This document shows positions 17,037 through 26,130 of a DNA stretch of 64,000 nucleotides, piece by piece. Below the pieces are notes generated by a model that saw only the letters and a program-made list of their open reading frames with translations, searched no databases and was not told the DNA's origin. Source of the stretch: Arthrobacter sp. U41 (GTDB lineage Bacteria; Actinomycetota; Actinomycetes; Actinomycetales; Micrococcaceae); contig NZ_CP015732.1 of assembly GCF_001750145.1 (NCBI RefSeq), positions 1,054,001 through 1,118,000 on the forward strand, read 5' to 3'. How positions within the stretch are numbered: position 1 is the first letter of the stretch; each line of letters starts with the position of its first letter. Made by a program: the position numbers and the translations under genes.

Positions 17037-17339
17037 GTGGGTAAGTTCAGAGGGTGGCACATCGTGGCCGGCATTGCCGCCATGGTGCTCACCGGTATCC
17101 TCGGAACGGCCATGGGGCTCAACAATACTGCCGCCTTTATGTCCAGCTGTGTTGCCTTTGTGGCGGTCTCCCTGTGGACGGACAGCCGGATTTCTCGCCG
17201 CAGGCGGGAGACGGCGCGGGAAGCAGCGCGGCAGACAGCGAATGAGGCCATCCGCGCCGCGGATCCTGATAATCCCCGCTCCGAACCGGACCGCCCGTTC
17301 GGGGCCGATCAGCCCAAACGCGAGGGCCGCGGCGCCTAG
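17037..17339 (+). CDS. Small membrane protein of unknown function
   Basis: 100 residues: two hydrophobic segments (IVAGIAAMVLTGILGTAMGL, then AAFMSSCVAFVAVSLW) and a basic, Arg/Glu-rich helical tail that ends in a charged, proline-containing stretch. No family recognised. GTG start at 17037, with TACGCT 6 bases upstream as a possible -10 box and no ribosome binding site, so probably leaderless. Its stop codon lies in a 10-base tandem repeat. Confidence 0.6.
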   Translation: MGKFRGWHIVAGIAAMVLTGILGTAMGLNNTAAFMSSCVAFVAVSLWTDSRISRRRRETAREAARQTANEAIRAADPDNPRSEPDRPFGADQPKREGRGA

Positions 17340-17360
17340 AGCCGCCTAGAGCCGCCTAGA
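17331..17360. repeat. Three tandem copies of a 10-base unit
   Basis: ggcgcctaga followed by two copies of gccgcctaga. The array carries the stop codon of the small membrane protein (17337-17339) on one strand and that of pucR (17356-17358) on the other. Confidence 0.9.
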
Positions 17361-18576
17361 TCCTGGGGCGCACGGCCCAGCGCCGCGCCTTCAGCGCCGC
17401 GTGGAGTTCCAGCCGCGCCATCCCCTTCAGCGGGTCGACGCCGAGCAGCTGGCGGATCCTGCCCAGGCGGTTGTAGATGCTGCTGCGGTGAAGGTGGAGT
17501 TTGTCCGCCACTTCCTGGACCGAGCCGTCGTTGTCATAGAACAGCTCCAGCACCGGCAGCAGCTCGTGGTTCCGGTCGTGGTCCTCCAGGATGCGGAAAT
17601 AGACCGAGCCCGCGTCCGCCCACGCCCCTGCTCCGCCGCCGGCCGAGGCCAGCAGCTGGTAAATCCCGGTGGCGCGGCAGTCCACGAGCTCACCCAGCTG
17701 GGGATCCACCGCCGCCGCCTGAGCGGCCTGCCGGGACTGCCGGTAGGCATCGGCGATTTCCCGCGGCTTCGAGAAGCCTTCTGAGGTCCCCAGGATGATC
17801 CGGTGGACCGGCCGGCCCGATCGTTTGGCCAGCTCCAGCTGGTAGTGGACCAGCACCTGGGCGTGGTTCGCCCGGCCGGTCGATTCCTTGAACAGGACAG
17901 CGGCGTGGGTCTCTGTGCCGGCGCTGAACAGGGCTGCGTCCACCCCGATGGTGGCCTGCAGCGCCGCGGAGCGGTGGATCAGCGTGGAGGCGATCGGATC
18001 CGAACCTTCCGCCCAGCCGTCGGCATCCAGTACCGTCACCAGCTGCCAGGGTCCGCGCCCCTGCACTTCCTTCCAGCCCGCCACGGCAGCGACGGCGTTG
18101 GACTCGCCCCGGCAGGCCGCCAGGAATTCCTGTTCGCGGCGGCGGCGGAACTCGGATTCGGCCGTGTTGGATTCCAGCAACAGGGCGGAGAGCTGCTCCA
18201 GCTCGCCGGCCACCCCGGGCAGCTGGCCAAGAACCGACGCCGCATTCGGCTCCTCGGCGTCCAGCTGCACCCAGAGGTAGCCCACCCGGAAGCCGCGCAC
18301 CAGCAGGGGAACGCAGACCCGGCCCAGCATTCCGAGCTCCTCGTTGGCGGGCACGACCACGGGGCGGACGGCCGTCGCGATCCCATGCGAGAGCTGCCAG
18401 GCGCTGACGTCCAGCGGGACGCGCTTGCTGAGCAGGAAGTTCACCCGGACCCGGTCAGCGTGCGACTGGTTGGAGCTGTAGGCGAGCAGAAGACCGTCGA
18501 GATCCTCAAGGGAGAGGCCGCGTCCCAGTTTCAGAGCGACCTGTTCCACAAGCTGTTCGACATCCTGTTGCTGCAT
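17356..18576 (-). CDS. PucR family transcriptional regulator, divergent from ald
   Basis: 406 residues. The C-terminal HTH_30 domain is clear: LELFYDNDGSVQEVADKLHL, then HRSSIYNRLGRIRQLLG. The middle has the GGDEF-like PucR domain and the N-terminus a sensory region (residues 1-130). PucR proteins activate neighbouring nitrogen or amino-acid catabolic genes. In Bacillus the homologue AdeR activates alanine dehydrogenase, and the divergent ald gene here makes the same role likely. In mycobacteria ald is instead controlled by the Lrp-type AldR. Confidence 0.9.
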   Translation of the reverse strand: MQQQDVEQLVEQVALKLGRGLSLEDLDGLLLAYSSNQSHADRVRVNFLLSKRVPLDVSAWQLSHGIATAVRPVVVPANEELGMLGRVCVPLLVRGFRVGYLWVQLDAEEPNAASVLGQLPGVAGELEQLSALLLESNTAESEFRRRREQEFLAACRGESNAVAAVAGWKEVQGRGPWQLVTVLDADGWAEGSDPIASTLIHRSAALQATIGVDAALFSAGTETHAAVLFKESTGRANHAQVLVHYQLELAKRSGRPVHRIILGTSEGFSKPREIADAYRQSRQAAQAAAVDPQLGELVDCRATGIYQLLASAGGGAGAWADAGSVYFRILEDHDRNHELLPVLELFYDNDGSVQEVADKLHLHRSSIYNRLGRIRQLLGVDPLKGMARLELHAALKARRWAVRPRI

Positions 18577-18773
18577 GCTGCCAGACTACTGCCGATGCCG
18601 CTCCGGTTGGGAACGCCGGGGCGGACCCGCCGCCAGCGGACAGCAGGCGACACCTGACGCTTGGTGATTCGACAAATGTCCAGCCCGGTATTTGAAAAAG
18701 CGCGGATTTCCGCGGGAAGCGGGCGGGGCCCTGCGGCGGCGCCTGTCGCTTGCCTCACAGCCGGATTTATTCT

Positions 18774-18788
18774 GGAAGTACGACTTCC
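18774..18788. promoter_or_regulatory. Palindrome in the pucR/ald control region
   Basis: ggaagt-acg-acttcc, perfect 6-base arms, 46 bases before the ald start codon. A candidate operator for the PucR regulator; position and symmetry are the only evidence. Confidence 0.35.
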
Positions 18789-18833
18789 CGCACAGACCCA
18801 GGCCCACAAAGCCGCCAGCAATGGAGCCCACAA

Positions 18834-19952
18834 ATGATCATCGGTGTCCCCAAAGAGATCAAGAACAACGAATTCCGCGTCGCCATCACGGCTGCCGGTG
18901 TCCATGAGTTCCGCACCCACGGCCACTCGGTCCTGGTGGAGCGCGGCGCAGGCCTGGGCTCGGGCATCACGGACGAGGAGTACGCCATTGCCGGCGCCGA
19001 GATCGTCGCCGACGCCGATGACGTCTGGGCCCGCGCGGACATGGTCATGAAGGTTAAAGAGCCGGTCAAGGCCGAATACCACCGCTTCCGCAAGGGCCTG
19101 ATCCTCTTCACCTACCTGCACCTCGCGGCCGAGCCGGAACTGACGCAGGAGCTCATCAACACCGGCGTCACCGCCATCGCCTACGAGACCGTGCAGGAAG
19201 GCCGCACCCTGCCGCTGCTCGCCCCCATGTCCGAGGTCGCCGGCCGCCTGTCCGTCCAGGTCGGCGCGACCTCGCTGATGGCCCCGGCCGGCGGCAAGGG
19301 TGTGCTTCTCGGCGGGGTTCCGGGCGTCCGCCCGGCCAAGGTTGTTGTCCTGGGCGCCGGTGTCGCCGGGACCAACGCCGCCGCCATGGCCCTGGGCCTC
19401 GGTGCCGACGTTACCATCCTGGACATCAACATCAACCGCCTGCGTGAACTGGATGCCCAGTACCAGGGCCGGCTGAAGACTGTTGCCTCCAACGCCTACG
19501 AGATCGAGAAATCCGTTGTCGACGCCGACCTCGTGATCGGATCCGTGCTGATCCCGGGCGCCAAGGCCCCCAAGCTCGTCACCAACGAGCTCGTCTCCCG
19601 GATGAAGCCAGGCTCCGTGCTGGTGGACATCGCGGTGGACCAGGGCGGCTGCTTCGAGGACACGCACCCCACAACGCACCAGGAACCGACGTACAAGGTC
19701 CACAACACGATCTTCTACTGCGTTGCCAACATGCCGGGCGCGGTTCCGAACACCTCCACCTACGCGCTGACCAACGTCACCCTGCGCTACGCGGTCTCGC
19801 TGGCCAACCTCGGCGTCAAGGCCGCGTTCGAACGCGATGCCGCCCTTGCCGCCGGCCTGAACATCGCCGGCGGCAAGGTCGCCCACCGCTCGGTCTCGGA
19901 GGCGCACAACCTGCCCCTCGTCACCGACTGGCACGAGCTGGTCTCCGCGTAA
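18834..19952 (+). CDS. ald: Alanine dehydrogenase
   Basis: Reversibly deaminates L-alanine to pyruvate and ammonium with NAD. 372 residues, standard. N-terminal [19 protein letters not shown], catalytic Lys75 in VMKVKEPVK and His96 in [10 protein letters not shown], nucleotide-binding [20 protein letters not shown] and the C-terminal [15 protein letters not shown] are all present. The frame is open further upstream, but ATG 18834 gives the family N-terminus. It probably supplies pyruvate and nitrogen from alanine under control of the divergent PucR gene. Confidence 0.97.
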   Translation: MIIGVPKEIKNNEFRVAITAAGVHEFRTHGHSVLVERGAGLGSGITDEEYAIAGAEIVADADDVWARADMVMKVKEPVKAEYHRFRKGLILFTYLHLAAEPELTQELINTGVTAIAYETVQEGRTLPLLAPMSEVAGRLSVQVGATSLMAPAGGKGVLLGGVPGVRPAKVVVLGAGVAGTNAAAMALGLGADVTILDININRLRELDAQYQGRLKTVASNAYEIEKSVVDADLVIGSVLIPGAKAPKLVTNELVSRMKPGSVLVDIAVDQGGCFEDTHPTTHQEPTYKVHNTIFYCVANMPGAVPNTSTYALTNVTLRYAVSLANLGVKAAFERDAALAAGLNIAGGKVAHRSVSEAHNLPLVTDWHELVSA

Positions 19953-19962
19953 CCCCTGCCGG

Positions 19963-20032
19963 ACACAATCGGCTGCTCCGTTACCGCCCTTTGGGACCCC
20001 CAAAACGGCGGTTGCGGAGCAGTCGATTGTGT
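19963..20032. repeat. 70-base self-complementary intergenic element
   Basis: Left arm acacaatcggctgctccg (19963-19980) pairs, with one mismatch, with the right arm 20015-20032. The interior (ccgccc...ggcgg and tttggg...cccaaa) also pairs, so nearly the whole 70 bases fold. It ends one base before the stop codon of the next, convergent gene and may work as a bidirectional terminator. Confidence 0.85.
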
Positions 20033-21088
20033 TTAAGCCAGTGACCGGGCCTGTTCGATCAGCCGCAGCACTTCCACCGGTCCCGCCGGGTCCACCGGCA
20101 GCGGCAGCGCCGAGGCGGCCCCGCCGTCGTGGATCTTCGCCGCCAGGATCCGGTAGAACTCCGGGTAGGCGCCGCGCTCGGTGGGCAGCCGGTCCAGGTG
20201 CCCGTCCCGGCCCAGCAGCCCGGCCCAGTCGCGGTCTTCGACGCCGTAGTCCGGGTCCAGCAGGCTGCCGCCGGCCACGATAAAGGGTTCCTGCGGGTCA
20301 ACGCCGTGCTTGGTGAAGCCGCCCTCGCTGCCCAGCAGCCGGAAGCGCGGTCCCTGCTGCGCACACAGCATGTTCATCCACAGATGGCTCGTCACACCGG
20401 ATTCGTGCCGCAGGGCGAGGAACACGTCGTCGTCGGTCTTTTCGCCGGGCCGCCGGGCATCCAGTTCCGCGTGGGTGACCGTTGCGGGACCGAACAGCTG
20501 CACGGCCTGGTCCAGCAGGTGTGTGCCGAGGTCGAACAGCACCCCGCCGCCGTCGTCCGCCGTCGCGGCCGCCTTCCAGGCCTTCGCGACTTCCGGGGAC
20601 CAGCGTTCGAAGCGGGATTCGAACCGCGTGACGTTGCCGAGCACGCCGCGCTCCAGCAGGCCGCGGACGGTCAGGTAGTCGCCGTCCCAGCGCCGGTTCT
20701 GGAAGACCGTGAGCACCCGCCCCAGCCGCGCCGCGAGCTGGATGAGCTCCTTGCCTTCGGCGCTGCGCACGGTAAACGGTTTGTCGACGACGACGTCGAG
20801 TCCGGCTTCCAGCGCGGCTTTCGCGAGCGGGTAGTGGGTGGCCGGCGGGGTTCCCAGGACCAGCAGGTCCAGTTCGCCGGCGAGTTCCAGGATCTCCGCC
20901 GGGGTATCCACCAGGCGGGTGCCCGGATACCGGGCAGAGGCGTCGGCCCGCCTCTCGGCGTCGGAAGTGGAGATCACCTCGACGGAGAACGCAGGGTCGG
21001 CGGCGAGCAGCGGGGCGTGGAAGACACTGCCCGAGAGGCCGAAGCCGGCGACGGCCGTGCGGAGGGGCCGGTTGGAGTCTGTTGTCAT
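20033..21088 (-). CDS. Gfo/Idh/MocA family oxidoreductase
   Basis: 351 residues. N-terminal NAD(P)-binding Rossmann fold (AVAGFGLSGSVFHAPLL), the family's LVLGTPPATHYPLAKAAL and the conserved lysine in VVDKPFTVRSAEGKEL. The C-terminal half is the substrate-binding beta-sheet domain (GGGVLFDLGTHLLDQAVQLF). These enzymes oxidise or epimerise sugars and inositols. Closest in layout to YcjS/YvaA-type sugar dehydrogenases, but the substrate is not readable. Single gene; its stop abuts a 70-base palindrome. Confidence 0.9.
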   Translation of the reverse strand: MTTDSNRPLRTAVAGFGLSGSVFHAPLLAADPAFSVEVISTSDAERRADASARYPGTRLVDTPAEILELAGELDLLVLGTPPATHYPLAKAALEAGLDVVVDKPFTVRSAEGKELIQLAARLGRVLTVFQNRRWDGDYLTVRGLLERGVLGNVTRFESRFERWSPEVAKAWKAAATADDGGGVLFDLGTHLLDQAVQLFGPATVTHAELDARRPGEKTDDDVFLALRHESGVTSHLWMNMLCAQQGPRFRLLGSEGGFTKHGVDPQEPFIVAGGSLLDPDYGVEDRDWAGLLGRDGHLDRLPTERGAYPEFYRILAAKIHDGGAASALPLPVDPAGPVEVLRLIEQARSLA

Positions 21089-21182
21089 GGTCCCACGCTA
21101 CCCCCGCGCACCGCGTCAGTTCCCGGCTTAAACGGCGACGGCCGGAGAAGGATCTCCTGGTCCGGGCGCAGACCCTGCGGGG

Positions 21183-21779
21183 CTAGGCGCCGCGCACGAC
21201 GCGCGAGACGAGCTCACGCCAGGACGCGGCGAGACGCTCCGGAGCGATATTGTGCTCCCGGACCGCGTGCAGGATCCGCTCCGGCTCCAGGACCGCACTG
21301 AGCGAAGTGGCCATCAGCCAGGGGTCCGCCGTGACCCCCGCTTCCCGGAGCAGCATCTCCAGATGCCGGTGCCAGAGCACGGCCGCCGGGACGTCGAACC
21401 GGTTGAAGGCGGAAACGTCCGCGGCCCGGGCCAGCTCGCCGAATTCCAGCACCCACGCGATGCGCGCCTCGCCGAAGGCGATGAGCCGCTCCAGCGGCGG
21501 AGCGCCGGGGCCGAGCGGCGGCGGGCCGAACATAAAGCGCCCCTGGAACTGGGCCTCCGCGTCACTGAGGAGGGACATCATCAGGCCTGCCCTGCTGCCG
21601 AAGCGTCGGAAGACCGTCCCCTTTCCCACGCCCGCCCGCTGCGCCAGCGCGCCCATGGTCAGGCCGTCCGCCCCGCATTCCTCGATGAGCTCCCGGGCAA
21701 CCCGAAGCAGCAACTCGCGGTTCCGGGCAGCGTCGCGGCGTTCAGGCTCCACGCCGGGACGGATGGGGATTAAGCTCAC
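21183..21779 (-). CDS. TetR family repressor, divergent from an FMN reductase
   Basis: 198 residues with a textbook TetR DNA-binding domain (NRELLLRVARELIEECGADG, ALAQRAGVGKGTVFRRFGS). I chose GTG 21779 (VSLIPIRPG) because a TAGAAT hexamer lies 7 bases upstream, giving a leaderless start; an ATG at 21788 would overlap that hexamer. A perfect palindrome 29 bases before the start is its probable operator, shared with the divergent reductase gene. Confidence 0.88.
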   Translation of the reverse strand: MSLIPIRPGVEPERRDAARNRELLLRVARELIEECGADGLTMGALAQRAGVGKGTVFRRFGSRAGLMMSLLSDAEAQFQGRFMFGPPPLGPGAPPLERLIAFGEARIAWVLEFGELARAADVSAFNRFDVPAAVLWHRHLEMLLREAGVTADPWLMATSLSAVLEPERILHAVREHNIAPERLAASWRELVSRVVRGA

Positions 21780-21786
21780 ACCGCAC

Positions 21787-21792
21787 ATTCTA
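21787..21792 (-). promoter_or_regulatory. Putative -10 box of the tetR promoter
   Basis: TAGAAT on the minus strand, 7 bases before the GTG at 21779. The operator palindrome (21808-21827) would cover the -35 region of this promoter. Confidence 0.5.
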
Positions 21793-21807
21793 GCCCCGGG
21801 GAAATAG

Positions 21808-21827
21808 AAACGGACCGCAGTCCGTTT
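21808..21827. promoter_or_regulatory. TetR operator
   Basis: aaacggac-cgca-gtccgttt: perfect 8-base arms and a 4-base centre, a typical TetR-family site. It lies between the divergent TetR and FMN-reductase genes, placed to block both promoters. Confidence 0.75.
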
Positions 21828-21904
21828 AGATCAGTGAAGGCCGCCAAAGCCTCCATGACCAGCCAGCCGCAGGATCCCCCGCGGCGCGACCCCCAGGAGT
21901 TCAC

Positions 21905-22468
21905 ATGTCCAAGAACACCGTCCTCACCCTCGTCGGCAGCCTGCGCGCCGAATCCACCAACCAGAAGCTCGCCGAAGCCATCCAGCTGAACGCCCCGGAG
22001 CAGGTCGAGGTGCTCATCCACGAGACCCTGGGCAACATCCCGTTCTACAACGAGGACATAGACGTCGAGGGCCAGGTTCCCGCCGCAGCAGCCGCCCTGC
22101 GCGCCGCTGCGAACAGCGCCGACGCCCTGCTCCTGGTCACCCCGGAGCACAACGGCACGGTCCCCGCCTCGCTCAAGAACGCCATCGACTGGCTGTCCCG
22201 CCCCTACGGCGCCGGCGCCCTGAACGGCAAGCCCACCGCCGTCGTCGGCACCGCCTTCGGCCAGTTCGGCGGAGTCTGGGCCCAGGACGAGGCCCGCAAG
22301 GCCGTCGGCATCGCCGGCGCCCGGGTCCTCGAGGACGTCAAGCTCGCCATCCCGGGCTCCATGGTCCGCTTCGCCGAGGTCCACCCGAAGGACGACGCCG
22401 AGGTTGTGGAACAGATCAAGGGCATCTTCGCCGCACTGGAGGATTCCCGCACGGTCGCAGCAGCATAA
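21905..22468 (+). CDS. NADPH-dependent FMN reductase (flavodoxin-like)
   Basis: 187 residues of the NADPH-dependent FMN/quinone reductase family: phosphate-binding loop GSLRAESTNQKLAEAI and the flavin-contacting PEHNGTVPASLKNAIDWL. Typical substrates are quinones, azo compounds, chromate or free flavin. Good ribosome binding site (aggag) before ATG 21905. Control by the divergent TetR protein through the palindrome at 21808-21827 fits an inducible detoxification enzyme. Confidence 0.92.
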   Translation: MSKNTVLTLVGSLRAESTNQKLAEAIQLNAPEQVEVLIHETLGNIPFYNEDIDVEGQVPAAAAALRAAANSADALLLVTPEHNGTVPASLKNAIDWLSRPYGAGALNGKPTAVVGTAFGQFGGVWAQDEARKAVGIAGARVLEDVKLAIPGSMVRFAEVHPKDDAEVVEQIKGIFAALEDSRTVAAA

Positions 22469-22484
22469 TCTCACGCTCCATACC

Positions 22485-22534
22485 GAACACCCCCGACGCC
22501 GCCAGCGACCAGTTCAAAGCGGCCGGGGGTGTTC
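22485..22534 (+). terminator. Probable terminator of the FMN reductase gene
   Basis: gaacacccccg (22485-22495) pairs perfectly with cgggggtgttc (22524-22534), with partial pairing in the 28-base interior. It lies 16 bases after the stop codon. No long U-run follows. Confidence 0.65.
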
Positions 22535-22586
22535 TGCGTCCGGGACCCGCGGCCAGTTTGGAAACAAAGGTTTTCTATATAGCAAC

Positions 22587-23900
22587 ATGGGTTGTATTCT
22601 GGGAGATGTGACCCACGAAACACTTGATGCCGCCGCAGAGGTACTCCCGGCCGAGGCAATTGACGCAATCGAACGCGCGGCTACGTCCGCCCACCGCCAC
22701 GAGGAACTGTTCTCGGAGCGCGCAGCAAATATCAAGCAGTCGGCAGTCCGCGATGTCTTCGACATCTCCCTGCGGCCCGGCCTCGTCTCCCTGGCGGGCG
22801 GAAGCCCCTACCTCCAGTCCCTGCCGCTGGAACGGCTCGGCCAGACCGCCGCGAAAATCATCGCCGAGCAAGGCATGACCGCGCTGCAGTACGGCGGCGG
22901 GCAGGGCACCGAGGAACTTCGTACCCAGGTCTGCGAAGTCATGGCCGCGGAAGGAATCCTCGACGCCAAACCTGAAAACGTCGTGATCACGGCGGGTTCA
23001 CAGTCTGCGCAGGACGTTGCGACCAAGGTCTTCTGCAACCCCGGCGACGTGGTGCTCGTCGAGGACCCGACCTACGTGGGTGCCCTGAACACCTTCGAGG
23101 CCTACCAGGTCGAGGTCGCCACCGTGCCGATGGACGGTGACGGCATTATCCCGGACCTGCTGGAGGCCCAGATTGCCGCTCTGCAGGCGGCGGGCAAGAA
23201 CATCAAGTTCCTGTACACCATCCCGAGCTTCAACAACCCCTCCGGCATCACTCTTTCCGCGGAGCGGCGGCAGCAGGTTGTTGATATATGCCGCAAGGCG
23301 AATGTTTTGGTCCTGGAGGACAACCCCTACGGGCTGCTCCGTTTCGACGGCAAACCGCTGACCCCACTGCGGGCCGGCAACCCGAACGACGTGATCTACA
23401 TGGGGTCCTTCTCAAAGATTTTCGCGCCGGGCTTGCGGATCGGCTGGGCCCTCGTCCCGGCCCACCTTCAGCGCCGCTATTACCTGGCCTCGGAGGCTGT
23501 CACCCTGTGCCCGCCGACCTTCAACCAGATGCTCGTCTCCGCCTACCTCCGCGACTACGACTGGCGCGGCCAGATCGAGACGTACCGGGGGCTGTACAAG
23601 GAGCGGTGTGACGCGATGCTGGCCGCCCTCGACGAGTACATGCCCCCGGGCCTGAGCTGGACCCGTCCGGAGGGTGGCTTCTTCGTCTGGGTCACCCTGC
23701 CCGAAGGCGTGGACACCTACCCGCTGTTGAAGAAGGCAATCGAAGCCGGGGTGGTCTTCATACCTGGCGCGGCGTTTACCCATTCCGATAATCCCTCAAA
23801 CAAGATCCGGCTGGCTTTCAGCGCCGTTCCGCCGGAGTCCATCCGCGAGGGAGTCCGCCGGCTGGCGCCGGTCCTGCGCGAAGCCATCGCGGCGCTGTAG
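22587..23900 (+). CDS. PLP-dependent aminotransferase, class I/II
   Basis: 437 residues, resembling the 2-aminoadipate/aromatic aminotransferase group that shares its fold with MocR regulators but lacks the GntR domain. Seen: LSLAGG-type start (LVSLAGGSPYLQSLP), LQYGGGQGTEELR, the PLP-contacting TIPSFNNPSGITLS, and the Schiff-base lysine in MGSFSKIFAPGLRIGW. The amino donor is unknown. ATG 22587 has no ribosome binding site but follows an AT-rich TATATA box by 5 bases, so it looks leaderless; GTG 22608 is the alternative. A universal stress gene follows 53 bases later. Confidence 0.9.
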   Translation: MGCILGDVTHETLDAAAEVLPAEAIDAIERAATSAHRHEELFSERAANIKQSAVRDVFDISLRPGLVSLAGGSPYLQSLPLERLGQTAAKIIAEQGMTALQYGGGQGTEELRTQVCEVMAAEGILDAKPENVVITAGSQSAQDVATKVFCNPGDVVLVEDPTYVGALNTFEAYQVEVATVPMDGDGIIPDLLEAQIAALQAAGKNIKFLYTIPSFNNPSGITLSAERRQQVVDICRKANVLVLEDNPYGLLRFDGKPLTPLRAGNPNDVIYMGSFSKIFAPGLRIGWALVPAHLQRRYYLASEAVTLCPPTFNQMLVSAYLRDYDWRGQIETYRGLYKERCDAMLAALDEYMPPGLSWTRPEGGFFVWVTLPEGVDTYPLLKKAIEAGVVFIPGAAFTHSDNPSNKIRLAFSAVPPESIREGVRRLAPVLREAIAAL

Positions 23901-23953
23901 CCTGAGTCATTGGCGCATGGCCGCAAACGTTCGTTGACCTCAAGGAGCATTTC

Positions 23954-24385
23954 ATGACCGGAATTATTGTTGTCGGCGTCGATGGCAGCGAAACTGCCCT
24001 GAAGGCGGCGCACACCGCCCGCGACCTGGCCGCCTCGCTCGGGGCCACCCTTCATGTGGTCAGCGCGTTCGACAGCGACCGGACCGAGGTCTTCGGCAGC
24101 GGCAGCGACAAATGGATTGTCTCCGATGCGGGGGACGCGGAAAAGGTCGCCCGCAGCGTCGCGGACAGCCTGCGCACCCCGGCACTGCACGTCACCTACG
24201 CCGCCGCCCGCGGCAAGCCGGCCGAGGCACTGATCGACGAAGCGGCCCGCTCCGGGGCCCAGCTGATCGTGGTGGGGAACCGTCGGATGCACGGCCTGGG
24301 CCGCGTGCTGGGCAGCGTCGCCAACTCCGTGGCCCACAATGCCCCCTGCGACGTTTACATCGCCAAGACCGACGCTTCGGCGTAG
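23954..24385 (+). CDS. Universal stress protein (UspA family)
   Basis: 143 residues, one Usp domain. Begins IIVVGVDGSETALKAAHTA and ends with the ATP-binding signature GNRRMHGLGRVLGSVANSVA, so it probably binds ATP. Such proteins help survival in starvation or oxidative stress; no specific partner is known. Follows the aminotransferase in the same direction with its own aaggag ribosome binding site. Confidence 0.93.
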   Translation: MTGIIVVGVDGSETALKAAHTARDLAASLGATLHVVSAFDSDRTEVFGSGSDKWIVSDAGDAEKVARSVADSLRTPALHVTYAAARGKPAEALIDEAARSGAQLIVVGNRRMHGLGRVLGSVANSVAHNAPCDVYIAKTDASA

Positions 24386-24399
24386 GGGTGCGTCGGCCC

Positions 24400-25243
24400 T
24401 CATCCCATGCTGTTGAGGGCGACGTGCACGACCGTGGGGACAAGCAGGTTTCGGGTGCGCTCGAACAGGACACCGAGGGCCAGCCCGAGGAGTGACTGGT
24501 GAACGATGGTGCTGGCAATGGCCGGCACCAGGCCGGCATGCCCGGTGTTGGTGAAGCCCAGGCCAAGATGCCAGACGCCGAATGCCAGCGCCTGAAGGAC
24601 CAGGGCCCACCCCGTGCCCGCCAGCAGGCGCAGCCGCGTCTGCAGCACGCCCCTGAAGAGGAACTCTTCGATAAAGCCGTTCTGGAGGAAATCAAATCCG
24701 AAATTCCCCAGCAGCCTGAGAACCGTCGACTGGCCGGTCGCCAGGACGTGCGCCGGCCAGCAGCAGCAAGACCAGCGGAATCACGACGTATGTAACGGGA
24801 TTGACCACAACGGACCCCAGACCGGTACCGAACCACTGCTCCCCGAGCCGTCCCAGCCAGTCGACCAGCACGGTCCACCCCGGGATGGCCGAGCCTGGTG
24901 GCAGAACATGGTGGAAGGCCAGGTTGTTCCAGGCGGTTAGGACGATAACAACCAGCACCAGTCCGAGCTGCAGCCACACGCGGCGTCGCGCCCCTCCGGT
25001 GAGGGCCACCGCTGCCGGTACCGGCCGGGAGGTTCCGACCACCAGCAGGCTGAGCAGAAGCAAAACACAACCTACCAGCAGGCTCACCGCCACCGACAAG
25101 CCGGCGCCTCCGACGCCGAGCACAAGCGCGCTGGCCAACCACAGCGCGGCATAGAACCAGGCGGACGGCGACGCGGCGACCCGCTTCAGGGTGTGGGTGA
25201 TGTTGGTGCGAAAATCCGACGGTGAGCTGGTGGTGAGAACCAT
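24400..25243 (-). pseudogene. CPBP family intramembrane metalloprotease, frameshifted
   Basis: The first part (25243 to about 24760) has an N-terminal soluble stretch and four membrane helices ending VVIPLVLLLLAG. A single-base frameshift near 24755-24765 moves the sequence into another frame. There it continues as LRLLGNFGFDFLQNG and the CPBP motifs: IEEFLFRGVLQTRL (motif 1, EExxxR), WHLGLGF (motif 2) and a final HVALNSMG. All active-site motifs lie after the shift, so the product as read is dead unless frameshifting or a sequencing error is involved. Intact homologues process CAAX-like or bacteriocin-related substrates. It follows the hydrolase pseudogene by 17 bases. Confidence 0.8.
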
Positions 25244-25260
25244 GTCCTGCCTGACCTCTT

Positions 25261-25999
25261 TCAGCGGAGGAACTTCCGCAGTGACTCCCCCATCTCCTGG
25301 GAGTGTGTCCAGTGAAGGTAGTGACCGCCCGGCAGCACGACGAGCCGGGAACGATCCAGCGGTTCCAGCTGCCGCTTGTGCGCGGGATGCCACTCCGGGT
25401 TGGCGTTGATGAGCTGTTGGGACAGGAACGCCAGCACAGGAAGATCCTCCGGATAGCCCAGAGCCGACACCGCCGCGAAGTTCTGCGCCATCCTGTTGTT
25501 CTCGTCGATGACGGCCGGATTGGCAAAGTTCCAGATGGTCATCGACCGGATCCCCCCGAGGTCGGCCTCCGGATAGACCCCGAGGGGGCATCTGGGGCGG
25601 TGATGGCGGGATTGAGTGCGGTCATCCAGCGCACCCAGCCGCTGACCGACAGGGCACGTTCCCACGGGCTCTTCCGGGGAGCTACAGCGAAGTCCTCAGG
25701 CACTGTGGCATCGATCGTGACAAGGGCCGAGACCTCACCGGGGTAGCGGTCGAGGTTGTCCAGGCTGTAGATTCCCGCCAGCCAGTGGGCCACCAGCACG
25801 TACGAACCCTGCACGTTCAGCCCGGCCAACGTGTCGTGGAGCTCCGTCGAGATGTTCTCGACCGTGCGGTCGGCCGCGTTGGTCGCCACGGAGGCCGCAA
25901 TGAGCACCGCGAGGCCAGACGAGGGGCACCGAGGACCCGGATCACCTTGCCCATCCCGCTGATTAACTGGAGGAGCTTGGACACTGGGCCGACTTTCAC
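25261..25999 (-). pseudogene. Alpha/beta hydrolase remnant with two frameshifts and a lost nucleophile
   Basis: Three frames have to be joined. Residues LLQLISGMGKVIRVLGAP lie in one frame (to about 25920). ENISTELHDTLAGLNVQGSY and LDRYPGEVSALVTIDATVP lie in a second. NFANPAVIDENNRMAQNF to the end (PGGHYLHWTHSQEM, with the catalytic His) lie in a third, after a shift near 25590. The nucleophile elbow reads AHWLAG where active homologues have GHSLGG, so the serine is gone. About 70 residues that normally precede the ENISTELHD segment are absent. The 5' limit is approximate. Confidence 0.75.
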
Positions 26000-26130
26000 T
26001 GTCACAGGAGCCGACAGCGCCAGCACCCATGGGGGCGCTGGCGCTCGTCTCCGGCGGCCTCCGGTCACCCCCAATGGTGATCGGCAGCCACCGGACAGGA
26101 AATTCCGTGTCGGCGGTAGTGCGGCCGCTT

